NCBI RefSeq assembly: GCF_030272615.1
Contig: NC_081414.1
Span: 577,001 to 641,000, forward strand
Direction: 5' to 3'
Origin: Cryptomeria japonica
Taxonomy: Eukaryota; Streptophyta; Pinopsida; Cupressales; Cupressaceae
Length of the DNA: 64,000 bases
This document shows, piece by piece, positions 47,129-58,403 of this stretch. Every line of letters starts with the position of its first letter. Positions within the stretch are counted from its first letter, which is position 1. The notes under the pieces are model-generated. The model ran no database searches. It was given only the letters and a program-made list of their open reading frames with translations, and was not told the DNA's origin. The translations under genes were made by a program, and so were the position numbers.

Positions 47129-47442
47129 TGTTTGCCACATACGGGTAAACGATTAAATGCAGAAAGTAGATAGACAAAACATAATGAGGATATATTAAAG
47201 AACCAGTCCCTATATTAATTCAACAGTCATGTACATCAAGTGCTTATAACCTCACACCCAGATACGACTATCATGATGGCACTAAGAAGGAAAGGTATAC
47301 AATATATAATACCGGAAGGGGTGCGACCAAACGTCGCGTCCAACTGCCCTTCAGGAAGACTAACTGACTGCTGTAACCCATAATTACCGACGACAACATA
47401 ACATAATACGACAACATAACATAATGATTATTCCCGACAACA
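47129..47442 (-). mobile_element. Element G 3' LTR
   Basis: 314 bp and about 90% alike by eye with 53044-53338. Contains a near-palindromic TATA region GGTATACAATATATAATACC (47296-47315) and a 17-base direct repeat CGACAACATAACATAAT near the U3 end. Confidence 0.88.
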
Positions 47443-47478
47443 TCACCCCCCCAAGAAAAGAAGTCGTCTCCGGACGAC
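47443..47478 (-). promoter_or_regulatory. Element G polypurine tract and adjacent 16-bp palindrome
   Basis: The minus strand reads CTTTTCTTGGGGGGGTGA directly before the 3' LTR. Just upstream lies a perfect palindrome GTCGTCCGGAGACGAC, apart from its centre (47463-47478). The same palindrome precedes the polypurine tract of the E element at 61009-61024. Confidence 0.7.
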
Positions 47479-47559
47479 TTAATACAAAATAGAGAGGATG
47501 TTCATACATTAAACAAAATCAACGTATAGAAGAAGAAGGGGGCGTCCCTGTAGGAGGTA

Positions 47560-48110
47560 GTTGCATCGCCGATGAAGAAGATGCAAGAACTGCTGACGCC
47601 AGTCAAGCCCGGAACTCATACACCTGTTGCGGCCTTGCCTGAAACCCTTTTTTGCTACCATTCGATGCTCAAGTGCGGATGTCACCATTATTGCTTCCGC
47701 AAGGAGTTCTTTTTTTCCTTGACATCACAGTCCTCCGGTGCCTAAACCAAACGTGTCTGCAAAACACGCTTTTCAGTCTTAGCCTCCACCAACTGCTACT
47801 CAAATGATACTGTCTCCCTAGCCAATTTGTCCTCGATAGCCACCCGCGTTGCCCTCTTGGCATCCAACTCCTGGGTACGTTGAGCTAAGTCTCACGCTAC
47901 TAGTGCCTCCAACCTGGTGGTCAGCTCCTCCCGAGCCCTCTGTGCATCCACCAAGGCAACCTCACGTCCAACCGAGACATACTCTGAGTTCCTCAAAGCG
48001 TACCATTCATGCCTGGAAGTGGCCACAACCCTCTGGCACAAAGGCTAGGAGACGCCTCAAATCCTCCATCACACGCCCCAAAGGCTGATAACTGAACTGA
48101 ATAAATTCTT
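47560..48110 (-). pseudogene. Element G accessory ORF, C-terminal remnant (E type)
   Basis: The minus strand encodes, with several stops, AREELTTRLEALVA, RATRVAIEDKLARE, KRVLQTRLV and QVYEFRA, then a proline/serine-rich end. This follows the C-terminal coiled coil of the E protein at 60469-60873 (AREELTARF, RARLETRLVSALE, QVYELHGRLAS). The N-terminal core is missing. It sits between the integrase remnant and the 3' LTR, the classical accessory-ORF position. Confidence 0.6.
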
Positions 48111-48324
48111 GGTGTTGCACGACTTCGCGTTCTTGTAATGCCTTCCCTCAAACTCTATTTGTTCGCAACCTCCAAATCCGTCTCCCTCTACGGCTTATGG
48201 CTGCCTGCCAATGCTTAGCTTCAGGCTTCTTTCTCACAGTACAGACAACCCCAACACTTACCGTGACTTCTCTGATGCCTTCGGCCAACTCAAAAGTGTA
48301 TTGTAGCTCAAAAATAAACTAGGG

Positions 48325-48382
48325 GTCTGGGGGCAGTGCCCCCAGCGGGGTCGAGGGGCAGCGCCCCCGCCGCCAACACCAA
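48325..48382. repeat. GC-rich hairpin cluster
   Basis: GGGGGCAGTGCCCCC followed by GGGGCAGCGCCCC, two adjacent near-perfect palindromes in otherwise AT-balanced DNA inside element G. Confidence 0.75.
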
Positions 48383-48559
48383 TGTACAACCTTCAGAACC
48401 ACATGGAAGTCCATGGGGCACATCATTTTTGTGATATTTTAAGATGCCAAAAACCTTCTTCTCCACTCTAATTTTTTCAGCGTCCTTGCTCTGGACTCCA
48501 TCGAATGATTTTTCAATCTGATTGCCCTTTTTAAAAAATAAATAAATTAAATGCATGCT

Positions 48560-49260
48560 TGTTTGAATGTCGACGCATTTTTCTTTTCAGGTGCTATCAC
48601 CACCGTTTATCCCTGCCGTGTTGTGGTATTTTTCCTTTCACCCTTTTTAAACCGCCGTCGCTGTCGCCGTGCTCCTTCATGCCTACGGTCTGTAATGTCT
48701 CGAGCCCGTACAAAGGTTATCTGCTGTACGGTGGATGAGCTGTACGGCGACTGGGGTCACCTGAAGGCTTGGTGTCGTACAGTGATTGGTCTCCCGTATG
48801 GTGGATGTTGTTTGACCGTAGGAGTGTACGGTTGTGGCCGTACGGTAGATGAATACCCGCCGAGTTCCGCCCTCAGAAGCCGTTGCCCTCCGTCGACGGT
48901 GGTCCACCATACGGTAGTTCCACCGCACGGTGGTCCCACCACCACTTTCAAAAAAATATTTTATTACCTCCCTGCGGGTAGGTTCGATTCGTGATTTCTT
49001 CCTTCGGTGCTAAATTGTTTCCCTTCGAATTACATACGACATCTTTCAGCCGATGGCAATTGAAATCTTTCTGTGGAGTTCGCCTCTATCCAACACCCTT
49101 CGGTAGTATACCCCTTTGGCTCCTTTGTTAATTACTATGCCTATCCGTGGTGGACAACGACCGCACGGTGGCTCCCCCCACAGTGGTTCCATCGTACAAT
49201 GGCCCCCCTCGATGGTGGTTCCACTGTGGCCATCGATTTTTTTTTTTTTAAAATTTCCTA
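48560..49260. repeat. Degenerate CCGTACGGTGG-type short repeat region
   Basis: Many scattered copies of GTACGG, CGTACGGT and CACGGTGG, and palindromic CCACCG/CGGTGG. The same type of repeat forms the centre of the E palindrome (58090-58190). Probably the untranslated leader of the accessory ORF in this family. Confidence 0.5.
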
Positions 49261-49314
49261 ATCTAATTGTCGAGAGAGTCTTCGGCTCGGGTCCCGTGCC
49301 TTTGAGATCACCCT

Positions 49315-49869
49315 TCATCGTCCTCGGTTTGCCTCGCCTGAGAGTCTCTTGCTTTGGTCTTGTGCCTCTCGAGTCGCCTGCCCGGCCTCTCGGGTCCCCT
49401 TCCATCCTCTCGGGTCCTCTCTGGACTCTCGGGTGTCCTTCCGGCCTCTCAGGTCCCCTGCGCGCTTCTCGTGGTAGGGTTTCAATTTGGACCCGTTGAT
49501 GGCAAGTCTATTTTCAATGGCCATCCGAAGACCTGAAACCATAAATTCTACAGGAACGACAGTCTCCTTCCTGTACATAAGAAGAAGAAGAATAAAGATT
49601 TTGAAGGCTGCGGCCTTCCACACAGGGTTCCAATCGTTGTCGACACGAATGATCTTGGGATTATCTTCGTCATCGAGGTTTGTCTCCTTCAATTTTACCT
49701 CTTGATACCTGATGGGTTCTTCCTTCGGGAACTGGTGTGCGGTGGTGTCACTCACACGGGCGTCTCCCTTCCAATATTCTCTGTATTCCGGCAGGTACAC
49801 CTCCTTTGTTACTTGCTCTGGTTCCTCTACTTCGAGTTTGTAGCTTTGGAATATTTCGTAATCCTCCAT
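49315..49869 (-). pseudogene. Element G RT linker fused to integrase tail
   Basis: Reads DNDWNPVWKAAAFKIF, the conserved linker that precedes gypsy RT. After a short leucine run it continues RKETVVPVEFMVSGLRMAIE, part of the integrase C-terminal region. Everything between (RT, RNase H, zinc and catalytic integrase) is deleted. The frame ends in a run of RE/TRE-rich repeats encoded by CTCTCGGGTCC copies (49370-49470). Confidence 0.75.
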
Positions 49870-49872
49870 TTG

Positions 49873-50784
49873 CTAATGGAAGAGGCCATTCATGGAGTCC
49901 CCGTCATCCCTCGAGCATGCTTCCAATTCTAATATCCCTCCTTCATTGAGCTCCATACGACGTCCATCTCCATCCTCACCCAACTGGTCTCCCTCAAATT
50001 CCAACTCGGAGGAGGATGCCAACTCCTCGCTCACCATCTGCGTACGGAGATCGATCACGTAATTGCTCCCCTCGCTTTCCAAGGAAAGTGTATTCCGCTT
50101 CCAGTTATGGTTCGCCTTTGCTGCAATGAGCCACCCACGTCTGAGAATGGCGTCGTACCCTTTCTGCTTCAGTGGAATCACTACAAAATCTAGCACGAAT
50201 GGCTGTGTGCCAATCATCACCCGCTGGCCCATGAGGGTACCGAGGGGTTTAATCCCGTGTTGATTTGCCCCTAGCAGGTTGAATGTGGGGGGCCACAATG
50301 TAGGCTTTCCCAGTTTTTTCCATGTCTCTTCTGGGAGCACATTTACTCTTGACCCTCCGTCCACAATGGTGTCCGTCATGGTAGTTCCCAAGATGCCCAT
50401 TTCTACCACCGCCGGTTGGCGTCCGCTATTGACTACTAACGACATAGGGTCGACCGTGGGGCTTACGACCTCCCTCGTTTTAGCTTGTGTGGGTACGGAG
50501 TTTAAGATAGCCGTTTTCAACTGCGGCATGGTTTCAAGGAGGTCTTGAATCTTCACGGGTACTTCTATTTGCAATATTTGCCATAGGATTCTCTCTTCTC
50601 CCTTCGTCCGTGACGGGCTTGTGGCCTCGTGGCTACTTTGTCCTTGTGCGGCCATTTCCTTTGTGATCTCGACACTTGCTTCCCGCACTCTCTCGGCCTC
50701 CATGCGAGGATCAGGGTATGTGGCCTTTTTGGTCTGTGCCCTTGTGATTGCCAACACTTCTGCCTTCGTGGGTTCGATGTTCAA
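49873..50784 (-). pseudogene. Element G protease region
   Basis: Retroviral aspartic protease with the active-site motif TIVDGGSRVNVLPEETWKKL (D-G-G in place of the usual D-S/T-G), then LMGQRVMIGTQPFVLDFVVI and GYDAILRRGWL, typical of gypsy proteases. The frame is shared with gag upstream and with the linker downstream, with single stops between. Confidence 0.78.
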
Positions 50785-52463
50785 AAGGTTTACTCCTGGC
50801 TTCCGACAATTTGCATCCTCATGGTTGCTTGACCCACACCAGCGGTAGAGGTGCTGGGGGGTGGCTTCCTTCGTGCAATCCTGAGTGAAGTGCCCCCACT
50901 GATTGCAGGCCCTACATTAGATCATTGGTCGGCCCTTGGCATCATACTGGACACGGCTTCGGGTATTGTTATTGTCGTTGTTATTCCTTCCACCGCCGCG
51001 CCTGTTGTCCCGGTAACTTCCAGATGATGCCGTCGTGTTGGTTTGCTGGGCTGTACTTGTTGGTGCGGATGTTGTGGCCTGCTCGGTGAACAACACTTGT
51101 GGATTTTGGGTCTTCATATTGTATGGGCACTCCTTGATGGAGTGTCCCATTACTTGGCAAATTTCGCAAAAGGCCTTCTTCGGGCATGAACCCTTCGTAT
51201 GTCCTTCCTCCTTGCACTCCGTGCACCACACGTCTCCTTCGGTCCGGCTAGTAGAGCCTTTCATTGCTTTAAATTCCCTCATCATACGCTCCATGTCCCT
51301 CTGCAGGGCCGTCACTTTCTTTTTTGACCCCTCGTTACCACTCTAATCAATGGAAGAGTCATTTTCCTCGGAGGACTTTACCTTTTTCTTGGACGTTTTG
51401 TATTCACTTTCTAAGTCCATAGCCCTATTGTATGCATCATCGTATGACGAAGGAGGGACTATCTTCATTTTCTTCTTCAAACTGGGTTTTAGGCCTTCTA
51501 CGAACCACCTCTTCTTGAGTTCGTCAGCCAGCTGACTCTCCATTTTCCCAATTAGCTCCTTTAGGTGCCTTCCGTAGGCACGAATTGATTCCTTTTGTCC
51601 TTGTTTTGTACTGTATATCTCTGCCACTATTTCATTATCATCCTGGAGTAGGCGGAACTCCTTCTCGAAGGCTTTCCGTAGCGTGTCCCATGTGGCCACT
51701 GCAGTTTTATCAATATCTGAGTACCAGTTGATGGCAACTCCCCGTAATGTCGCTGGAAATTGCGTCGTCCATTTGTCTTGGTTCGTGACACCATTGGCCG
51801 CCCATATGGTTTCGCAGGTTCTGCAGTGCCTTATGGGATCCTCCTTTCTGTCGCCGGTGAATTTCGGTAGCTTCTGCCTATTGGCCATTGATGGGGGTCA
51901 TGTCCCCAGAGGTAGTTGTGTCTGTCGTGCACCCGCGCCACTCGCCCCCGCACCGGTGGTGTTTTCTGTTTGAGTGAATGGGGGTACGGTGTTTTGTACC
52001 CGCATGCTTGGTGTGATAGGTCCCAAGAGTGGGTCCTGTCTGTCGTGTGCCTGTGCCTCCTCCACACCTACGGTCGTACAGTTGCCCTCTCCTCCGTTCT
52101 CACCCTCATCCTCTGTTCGCTCCCTTCGGCGGTCCTTTGTGCGTGGCGTAAGGGATAAGTTCCTGAACTGATCCGGGTCTCTTCGACCAGATTTCTTCGT
52201 AGCCTAGTTTCCTCCAAAAACTCTTTGTGGCTTCTCACCCTACGGTGTTCTGGTGATGCATAGAAATCTTCTTCGACTTCTGCACCCCCCGTGACACCTC
52301 CTTGGTTCCCTTCGGGCAACCCTTCGACAGATCGTCCTTCGGCAAGTTGCCTCAGCCTCCGTCTACGTTCTACTTCTTGTTCCAGAATCAAGGCCCTCTG
52401 TGCGGCCTCCCACTCCTCGCTTTGTGCCTTCTTATTTCTATCCTTGTTTAATAAGTTGGGCAT
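50785..52463 (-). pseudogene. Element G gag with CCHC zinc knuckles
   Basis: The N-terminal part (52463-52068) is charged and coiled-coil-like. The gag core (51888-51343) has KLPKFTGDRKEDPIRHCRTC, AINWYSDID, W..LRKAFEKEFRL and KRWFVEGLKPSLKKKM, the Retrotrans_gag pattern. Downstream are three knuckles: CTECKEEGHTKGSC, CEICQVMGHSIKEC and CRACNQWGHFTQDC, with a degenerate fourth. In-frame stops at about 51346 (TAG) and 50916 (TAA) interrupt an otherwise continuous gag-protease frame. Confidence 0.82.
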
Positions 52464-52651
52464 TAATTCCCGTACATCTCCATAAATAGCAACAACACAT
52501 AAAAATAGAACACTTCTTTATTAATTCATCCAGTCGGATACAATTTGTGTCAATAATACGACACCATTATTCTAATATAGAATATTCTTTATTCCTCTTG
52601 GAGGTTCAGGGTTCAATTTCCCCTTGGCCTTGTGCCATCACACTCCGCTTC

Positions 52652-52984
52652 CTAGTGATGACTGTTTTCTTCGTATTGTTGGAGGACCTGTTGGTGTCGC
52701 TCCTCACGGGCAATCTCCTCCAGGCGAGTTCGTTGTGCGAGTGATGCCTGTGCAAGCAACCGGGGTAGGTGGTTCATCAATCGATTCGCTGCGGGGCTAA
52801 CTTCCAGTGCGGTCCACATGGCACTTGTTGGGACATTAGCCTCTGTGGCCTCTCTTCGGACCTAGGTCTCGATGGCCACCTGAAGCAGGATTGAGAATTC
52901 CCTTGTTGCATTGTCTTCTCCGTCGTAGAGCTCCTTTTGCGCGTCATCGGCCTCTAGGTTAATCTCACTAACAGGTAGGCCCAT
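52652..52984 (-). pseudogene. Element G leader ORF upstream of gag
   Basis: Starts MGLPVSEINLEADDAQKELY 60 bases after the LTR and runs about 110 codons to QQVLQQYEENSHH, with one internal TAG at about 52864. Acidic and helical, no known domain. Ogre-type elements also carry an ORF upstream of gag, but homology is not established. Confidence 0.5.
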
Positions 52985-53025
52985 CGTGTCCGTACGCCAT
53001 CCGCTCCTTCCTTTCTCGAGTATGT

Positions 53026-53043
53026 CTAGGCAATGACGCCAAA
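53026..53043 (-). promoter_or_regulatory. Element G primer binding site
   Basis: On the minus strand TTTGGCGTCATTGCCTAG directly follows the LTR end. It resembles the TGGCGCCGTTGCC-type site of many plant gypsy elements. Confidence 0.6.
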
Positions 53044-53338
53044 TGTTTGCCACATACGGGTAAATGATTAAATGCAGAAAGTAAATACACAGAACATAAT
53101 GAGGATATATTAAAGAACCAGTCCATGTACAACAAGTGCTTATAACCTCACACCCAAATACGACTATCATGATGCCACTAAGAAGGAAAGGTATACAATA
53201 TATAATACTCGAAGGGGTGCGACCAACCGTCGCGTCCAACTACCCTTCGAGAAGACTAACTGACTGCCGTAACCTATAATTACCGACGACAACATAACAT
53301 AATACGACAACATAACATAATGATTATTCCCGACAACA
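53044..53338 (-). mobile_element. Element G 5' LTR
   Basis: 295 bp, a colinear copy of 47129-47442 with one small deletion near 53133. Confidence 0.88.
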
Positions 53339-53593
53339 ATCATCACCTCCCATTGAAACATAATCCTATTACAGTGGAATATAAATACTATAACCAGTTC
53401 TGCATACATAATTACATTTAATTGCATAGTTAGCCTTTACCGGGCGTGAAGGTCCGCAATCCTTGTGCTGCATTTGCTCCGCCGCACTAGTTGGGAGACC
53501 CACGATGCCGGCCCCCGTAGCCACTAGACTGCTACCACTGCTCTCTGAGCTTAGCTCCATCAGCCCTTCATTTAGTAGGTATTTGTGAAGCCA

Positions 53594-54928
53594 TGTCATA
53601 ACCCCTAAGGTATCACGAGATGTAAATCACTTATGTGGATTAATTAAATAAGGTTATTGTAAATGAATAATTAAAATAATAATATAATTAATCTATGAAA
53701 AATAAAGGAAATATATTTAATTCATTTTAATAAAGGAAATGTTATTTAATAATTAATATATTTAAATGAAATGATACTTAACATTTAATATATGTAAAAT
53801 GAAATGATATTTAATAATTAATATATTTAAATGAAATGTTATTTAATATTTAATATATTTAAAATGAAATTAAAGGTAATATTTAATATATTTAAATATA
53901 TACATATTACAAACCATGCATGACTTACAACCTAAACAAGCCCGCTGATTCCTAAATAACCTGGTTACTTCCGCACGAAGTGGTGCGTGGGTAACCGCAG
54001 CCTAAGTTGCGATTACCCCCGCACCCCTTCATGCGGAAGGGGACCCGTGGAGGGGCACAACCCCTCACGGGATATATAAGGAGCAGCGGCAAGAGGCTGG
54101 GAGGGAAGAAAAAAAAAAAGCCAGAGCGGTGGAAGACTCGGGGGAACAAGCATTCTGTGGCAAACAACAGGTAAGGAATACGTGGTTTCTTATACTCAAT
54201 AATATAAGTATAATAGTTGATGTATATATTAAATAATGTGTAAATTGTTGTATAGTGAGTGTATATATATTAACTAATGTGTTAATGTTCACTAGTCATT
54301 AAACATAGGTAAGGAATATAATAATGTTAATTGTTGTATACACTAATTTACACACTAGGAAGGATGATGTAATACAAATGTTATTAATGAAAATGTAATG
54401 TAAAAATGTAAAGCACATTTGATATATATACGTTAAAGAATACATTAGGAATCCATGTTAACATAAAGAGGTAGACTATGCATATGTATGGCTTGGTTGA
54501 TTAAACTCAACCAAGAAGAGACGGATCTGGCTGGTCCCCTCTGAGGACTTGGATGATGAAGGCATCACCCAAGGCAAGGAATAGACAAGGGTCTTCCTTG
54601 GATGGCTTGGGTGTAAAAGACAGGATTTGAACTCATCTTCGATTTCCTGGAGGGCTTGGAACCAAGGGGTTCCAAGAGGGCGAGCTTCACGGCTGCCTAA
54701 GGACATCTTGGAACCAAGGGGTTCCAAGAGGGCGAGCTTCACGACCGCCCAAGGACATACTTTCGTATGGCATTCGTATCCTTTTTATTAGATGAAAATT
54801 ATGATTATGTTAATTTAGTATTAAAGATAGATTGCAAATTAAAAAAATGGTATATATATATATATATATGTTGTATTCTAACAATTTGTTTTGCAGGACA
54901 GTAATCTCTAACTAGTAGGGACATTACA
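53594..54928 (+). mobile_element. Solo LTR I (1.3 kb)
   Basis: Termini TGTCATAACCCC and GGGACATTACA. Perfect duplication AGCCA at 53589-53593 and 54929-54933. TATA box in GGGATATATAAGGAGC (about 54070). Donor CAACAG|GTAAGG at about 54170 and acceptor TTTTGCAG|GACAG at about 54896 suggest a spliced leader. Same family type as LTR D. Confidence 0.82.
54656..54759 (+). repeat. 52-bp tandem duplication inside LTR I
   Basis: Two copies, starting at 54656 and 54708. Each opens with the inverted repeat TTGGAACCAAGGGGTTCCAA and continues GAGGGCGAGCTTCACG. Confidence 0.85.
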
Positions 54929-55112
54929 AGCCACCCATCCGCCTCTACGTCTGGAGCCAAGTCCAATAGTTGCTTCAAAAACATGACACTTCACTTGACC
55001 GTCAACTTATTGTGAGTGAGAGAGTCAGGAGATGCCAAGGAGATGAAAGGATGCTTCATCACCTCCATTCCTTGTCTTTGAACCCCATAGAAGTCTCTCG
55101 GCAGGGGAGCAC

Positions 55113-56490
55113 TGTAGAACACTGAAGTATTACTGAGAGGGGATCTGAATCAGTAGTACACAAAACTGCAATCTTTCTTCCTAACTTTAAACTTTTACCA
55201 AGCTTTAATCTGAAATCTGGAAGACACGAGATGCAACAACTGAATCTGAGAAAAATGCAACAGTAGGAACACAATGTGGAAGATTTTATGTGGAAACCCC
55301 ATGTGGGAAAACCACGGTGAGAATGCTGCTAGGATCTACCATCTTAATCCAGCCTTACAGTTGAAATCAATTACAATATATAAGGGCACCAACCCTAAGG
55401 AGTCATCAAACCCCTTCGAAGAGCACCAACTCTTTACAAACAAAAGTTTTGTGACTGAGCACCTACTCAGTATTCTTAGGCAGCCACCTTAAGAATATTA
55501 AAAACAAAATATTACAGATCTCAAATTTGATTCTTTATACTTTTGAAAACAAACACTGTATTCTGTTTTGCACTTAATTGTACTGTCAATCAGCGAACAA
55601 ATGTTTCTCAGATGTGTACTGTGCACAAAACAAAAACACTGTTCATAAATTCAGATGAGAATATTTTTACAAGAATTGTCTTGTGATTTTAAAACCCAGT
55701 AAAGACTATTTTGAAAAAAATTATATATCTTGAAACTCAACGATTCTGTTCACAATCTGAATAAAACACCAATACATAGCACAAACTTATAGCACTCTTA
55801 GTGAGTTAATCGGCCTCAAACTGTGTCTCGCTGTAACCATCTTCTTCAATTAAAATTATATTGATATACTGCTGCAAACGATATCTCCAATTTACTTTAC
55901 TATCAAATATAAAGAGGTTGTAATATATTAAGTTCAATGCCTTTTCAACAATCCTTTTTTTCCTTTCAAAAACCATGCTTCCTTAACACCTAGCTATCAC
56001 ATAATTAGTTTTCTGAAAATATAAATCTGGTATGATCAGTTGTGAGGAAGTTATGTCAGTTTTCTAAGAACTCAAAACTACCTTGAGTTCGCTTTTAGAC
56101 ATTCTTCCTAATACGCGTTTTTTGGGTTAAAACACAAATACGGAACAAAGAAGAAGTAACAACTGAATCCAACTGAATCTTCTTTGCAGTTGCCCATATA
56201 AACATGATTGTAATCTCATTCACAAATGATTTGCTTGCATTAAAGTTCGCTATCGTATCAATACATATTGAATAATATTTCAATGCACAAATCAAAATAG
56301 ATACTGTTCTTCAGAAACCTGAACAATACAGTGCTGTCACACACTGCATAATATTGACATACAAACTTGTAAGAAATCAGTATAGTAGAATTGTTTTGGC
56401 ATATATCTGATACAAGCGTAGATTAACGTAATTTCCTTTATTGATGCTTGGATATTCTGTAACAGGGTAAAAGCAATGGACATCAGTGGT
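55113..56490 (-). mobile_element. Copia-type LTR fragment
   Basis: Plus-strand start TGTAGAACACTGAAGTATTA then CTGAGAGGGG, and ATGTGGAAACCCCATGTGGG at about 55288, resemble the LTR at 933. No matching end or target duplication found. It runs up to the left arm of the E palindrome. Confidence 0.4.
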
Positions 56491-57845
56491 GTGATAGCTA
56501 TCGTCACCCGAGGCTGCCTAAAGCTAGGTACTGGCACCGTGGTGATTACGTTGACTGTCTCGAATGACCGTGGCACCGCCAACTGACAAGTCTCCGGTAA
56601 GCGTGTTGGTGTAAACTGGACCCGAGACTGGTGCGATGCTAGAATAGTACTGGCTGGTGCGGACCCTTCCGTGCCTGCTGATTCCATTACCTCCTCTTCA
56701 GGCAACTGGTCACCCCCTCTACCTGCCAACCGAAAACTCCCTTCGCTCACCTGGGAGATGTCAGCGGATTCCTCCTTGCCGCTATCAGCATCCTCCTTTG
56801 CGTCAGACTCTTCTGTGTCGGACTTCGTTCCTGACATGGCGAGCTTCTTCCTTTTAGTGCCCAGACGTGCCTCCGCGCCAATGGCCAAGACATCCAAGTG
56901 CGACTAGTAGAATATAGGCGGCTGGTCCAGTGCAACACGACCTTGTGGCTCCAATGGCTGTGAGCCTGGGGTGATCTGCTTGCGGATTGCATCGAGAAAT
57001 AACCCAATGGCGTTATGTGGCATGTAAAATTTCTTGTACTGTAGAGTCATGAACTCATCCATCCTATCCACTAGCAGTGATGCCCAATCATACACCACCC
57101 CATTGTGTAGCCCATTCATCAACACTATTTGTGCGATAGCTACGTCAGACGTGTGGCTGGCACCTGTAAGGCGACTCTTTACTATGGACAATAGGCATCG
57201 CCATATTCCCTTAGCCAAAAATGTTTTCTTGATCCCCCTACTCTTACCTGCACTTTTGAGGCTATCTTTTTCTCCTTGCATGAGGTTATCCCGCAACATC
57301 AACTGTAGCAAGGTGGCACGGTTTTCTGGAGTGATTTTTTGTGAAGTATTGATTTTTTTCTCTTTTAACCCTGGTATGCCAAACACCCTGCTAAACTTGC
57401 TTGCCGTGAAAGAAACAGTTATCCGCTGGTGCTGATAGTCAAATATAGACTGGTGGCGGTGTCTATCATAGCTGCCAATCATGGCACGCAAAACCACCTC
57501 AAAATCTTTTATGTAGAAAACTGGCATTTGGACAGCCCAATGTACCTGTGCGTGGCAAATATTTTTCTTTATTGGGTCGTCGTGAGGTGTCTTCGCCCAC
57601 CAATTCCTGCAGTCTATTCCATTAAGACCCTCAAACACAATATTGTCCGCTGTTACCTTTTCCTTGTCCTTTGTCGGTTGGGTTTTTGGACGGTGCTTCC
57701 TGCTTTTCTGAGTGCTGCTCATCCCGAGGCTGCCTGCAATACGCACACCAGATGGCAAAAATCGCTTGCCTGTGTTTGCACTTGATTTTGAGTTCTTCGT
57801 CCTACTTGTAACTTGTCTTCCAATGGCTGTAACCCTTTTCTCCAA
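56491..57845 (-). pseudogene. E accessory ORF, inverted truncated copy
   Basis: Runs from MEKRVTAIGRQVTSRT through NIVFEGLNGIDCRNWWAKTP, VQMPVFYIKDFEVVLRAMIG, ITVSFTASKFSRVFGIPGLK and WRCLLSIVKSRLTGASHTSD to FMTLQYKKFYMPHNAIGLF. A TAG after PPIFY (about 56906) interrupts an acidic linker. It ends where the palindrome arm ends, without the coiled-coil C-terminus. The core is better preserved here than in the right arm (no stop after FMTL). Confidence 0.7.
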
Positions 57846-58064
57846 TCCGCCTTAATCCTGTTTATGTCCATTGATTCCCGATTAGTTCCCTTAATCTGCT
57901 TTTATAGCTTTTTAACCTTCTTGCATGTGCCACTTCCTTCCTTCCAAATGTCAGCGCACTGTGTACGGCTGTGGGTGTACGGGCCTATAGTTCTAGTCTC
58001 CTCCTTCCTTCCTTCATTTCCTCGGTATGCACGTCATACGGTTTTGCGGGGTATATGGTCCTTA

Positions 58065-58200
58065 AGTGCTGCAGAGTATATATGGTTTGTGTGGGGCACC
58101 TGCCTCACCGCATGGTGGGCACACGGTGCCACCGCACGATGGTCACGCGGTACCACCGCACGGCGGGCACGAGGGCTCCACCGCACAAACCATATATACC
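58065..58200. promoter_or_regulatory. Divergent TATA pair at the palindrome centre
   Basis: Each arm has a TATATA box (58069-58082 for the minus copy, 58191-58198 for the plus copy) on either side of a spacer rich in CACCGCACGGTGG-like repeats. If active it would drive both E copies outwards. Confidence 0.45.
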
Positions 58201-58403
58201 CCGCGGCGCTTAAGGACCACATACCTCGCGAAGCCGTATGACGCGCAGACCGAGGAAAGGAAGGAAGGAAGAAGGAGACCAGAACAACAGGCCCGTACAC
58301 CCACAACCGTACACCGTGCGCTGACATTTGGAAGGAAGGAAGTGGCATGTGCAAGAAGGTTAAAAAGCTATAAAAGTAGATTAAGGGAATTAATCGGGAA
58401 TCA

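Larger units (their letters stand above)
47129..53338 (-). mobile_element. Element G: minus-strand Ty3/gypsy element lacking the RT-integrase core
   Basis: LTRs 53044-53338 (5') and 47129-47442 (3'). Termini on the minus strand are TGTTGTCGGG and TGGCAAACA. Perfect target duplication ATCAT at 47124-47128 and 53339-53343. In transcription order: primer site, leader ORF, gag with CCHC knuckles, protease, a deletion joining the RT linker to the integrase tail, a GC-rich segment, the C-terminal part of an E-type accessory ORF, polypurine tract. It is non-autonomous. Confidence 0.9.
53369..55107 (-). pseudogene. Possible host gene fragment split by solo LTR I
   Basis: Reading on the minus strand and ignoring LTR I (53594-54928), a frame runs through FYGVQRQGMEVMKHPFISLA, a TGA, LKQLLDLAPDVEADGWLHKY and LLNEGLMELSSESSGSS to a stop at 53369. 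A CCCG|GTAAAGG in the 3' part could be a splice donor. The sequence is not repeat-like and I cannot name it. It has one in-frame stop, so it is probably a pseudogene or a captured fragment. Confidence 0.3.

Noticed and set aside
48551-49499. Several overlapping 100-150 residue frames on both strands
   Set aside because: They arise from GC-rich CGTACGGTGG-type and CTCTCGGGTCC-type repeats, which lower stop frequency in all frames.
57034-57785. Plus-strand frames opposite the inverted E copy, and their mirror images at 58599-59242
   Set aside because: Antisense shadows. They appear in both arms only because the arms are inverted copies of each other.
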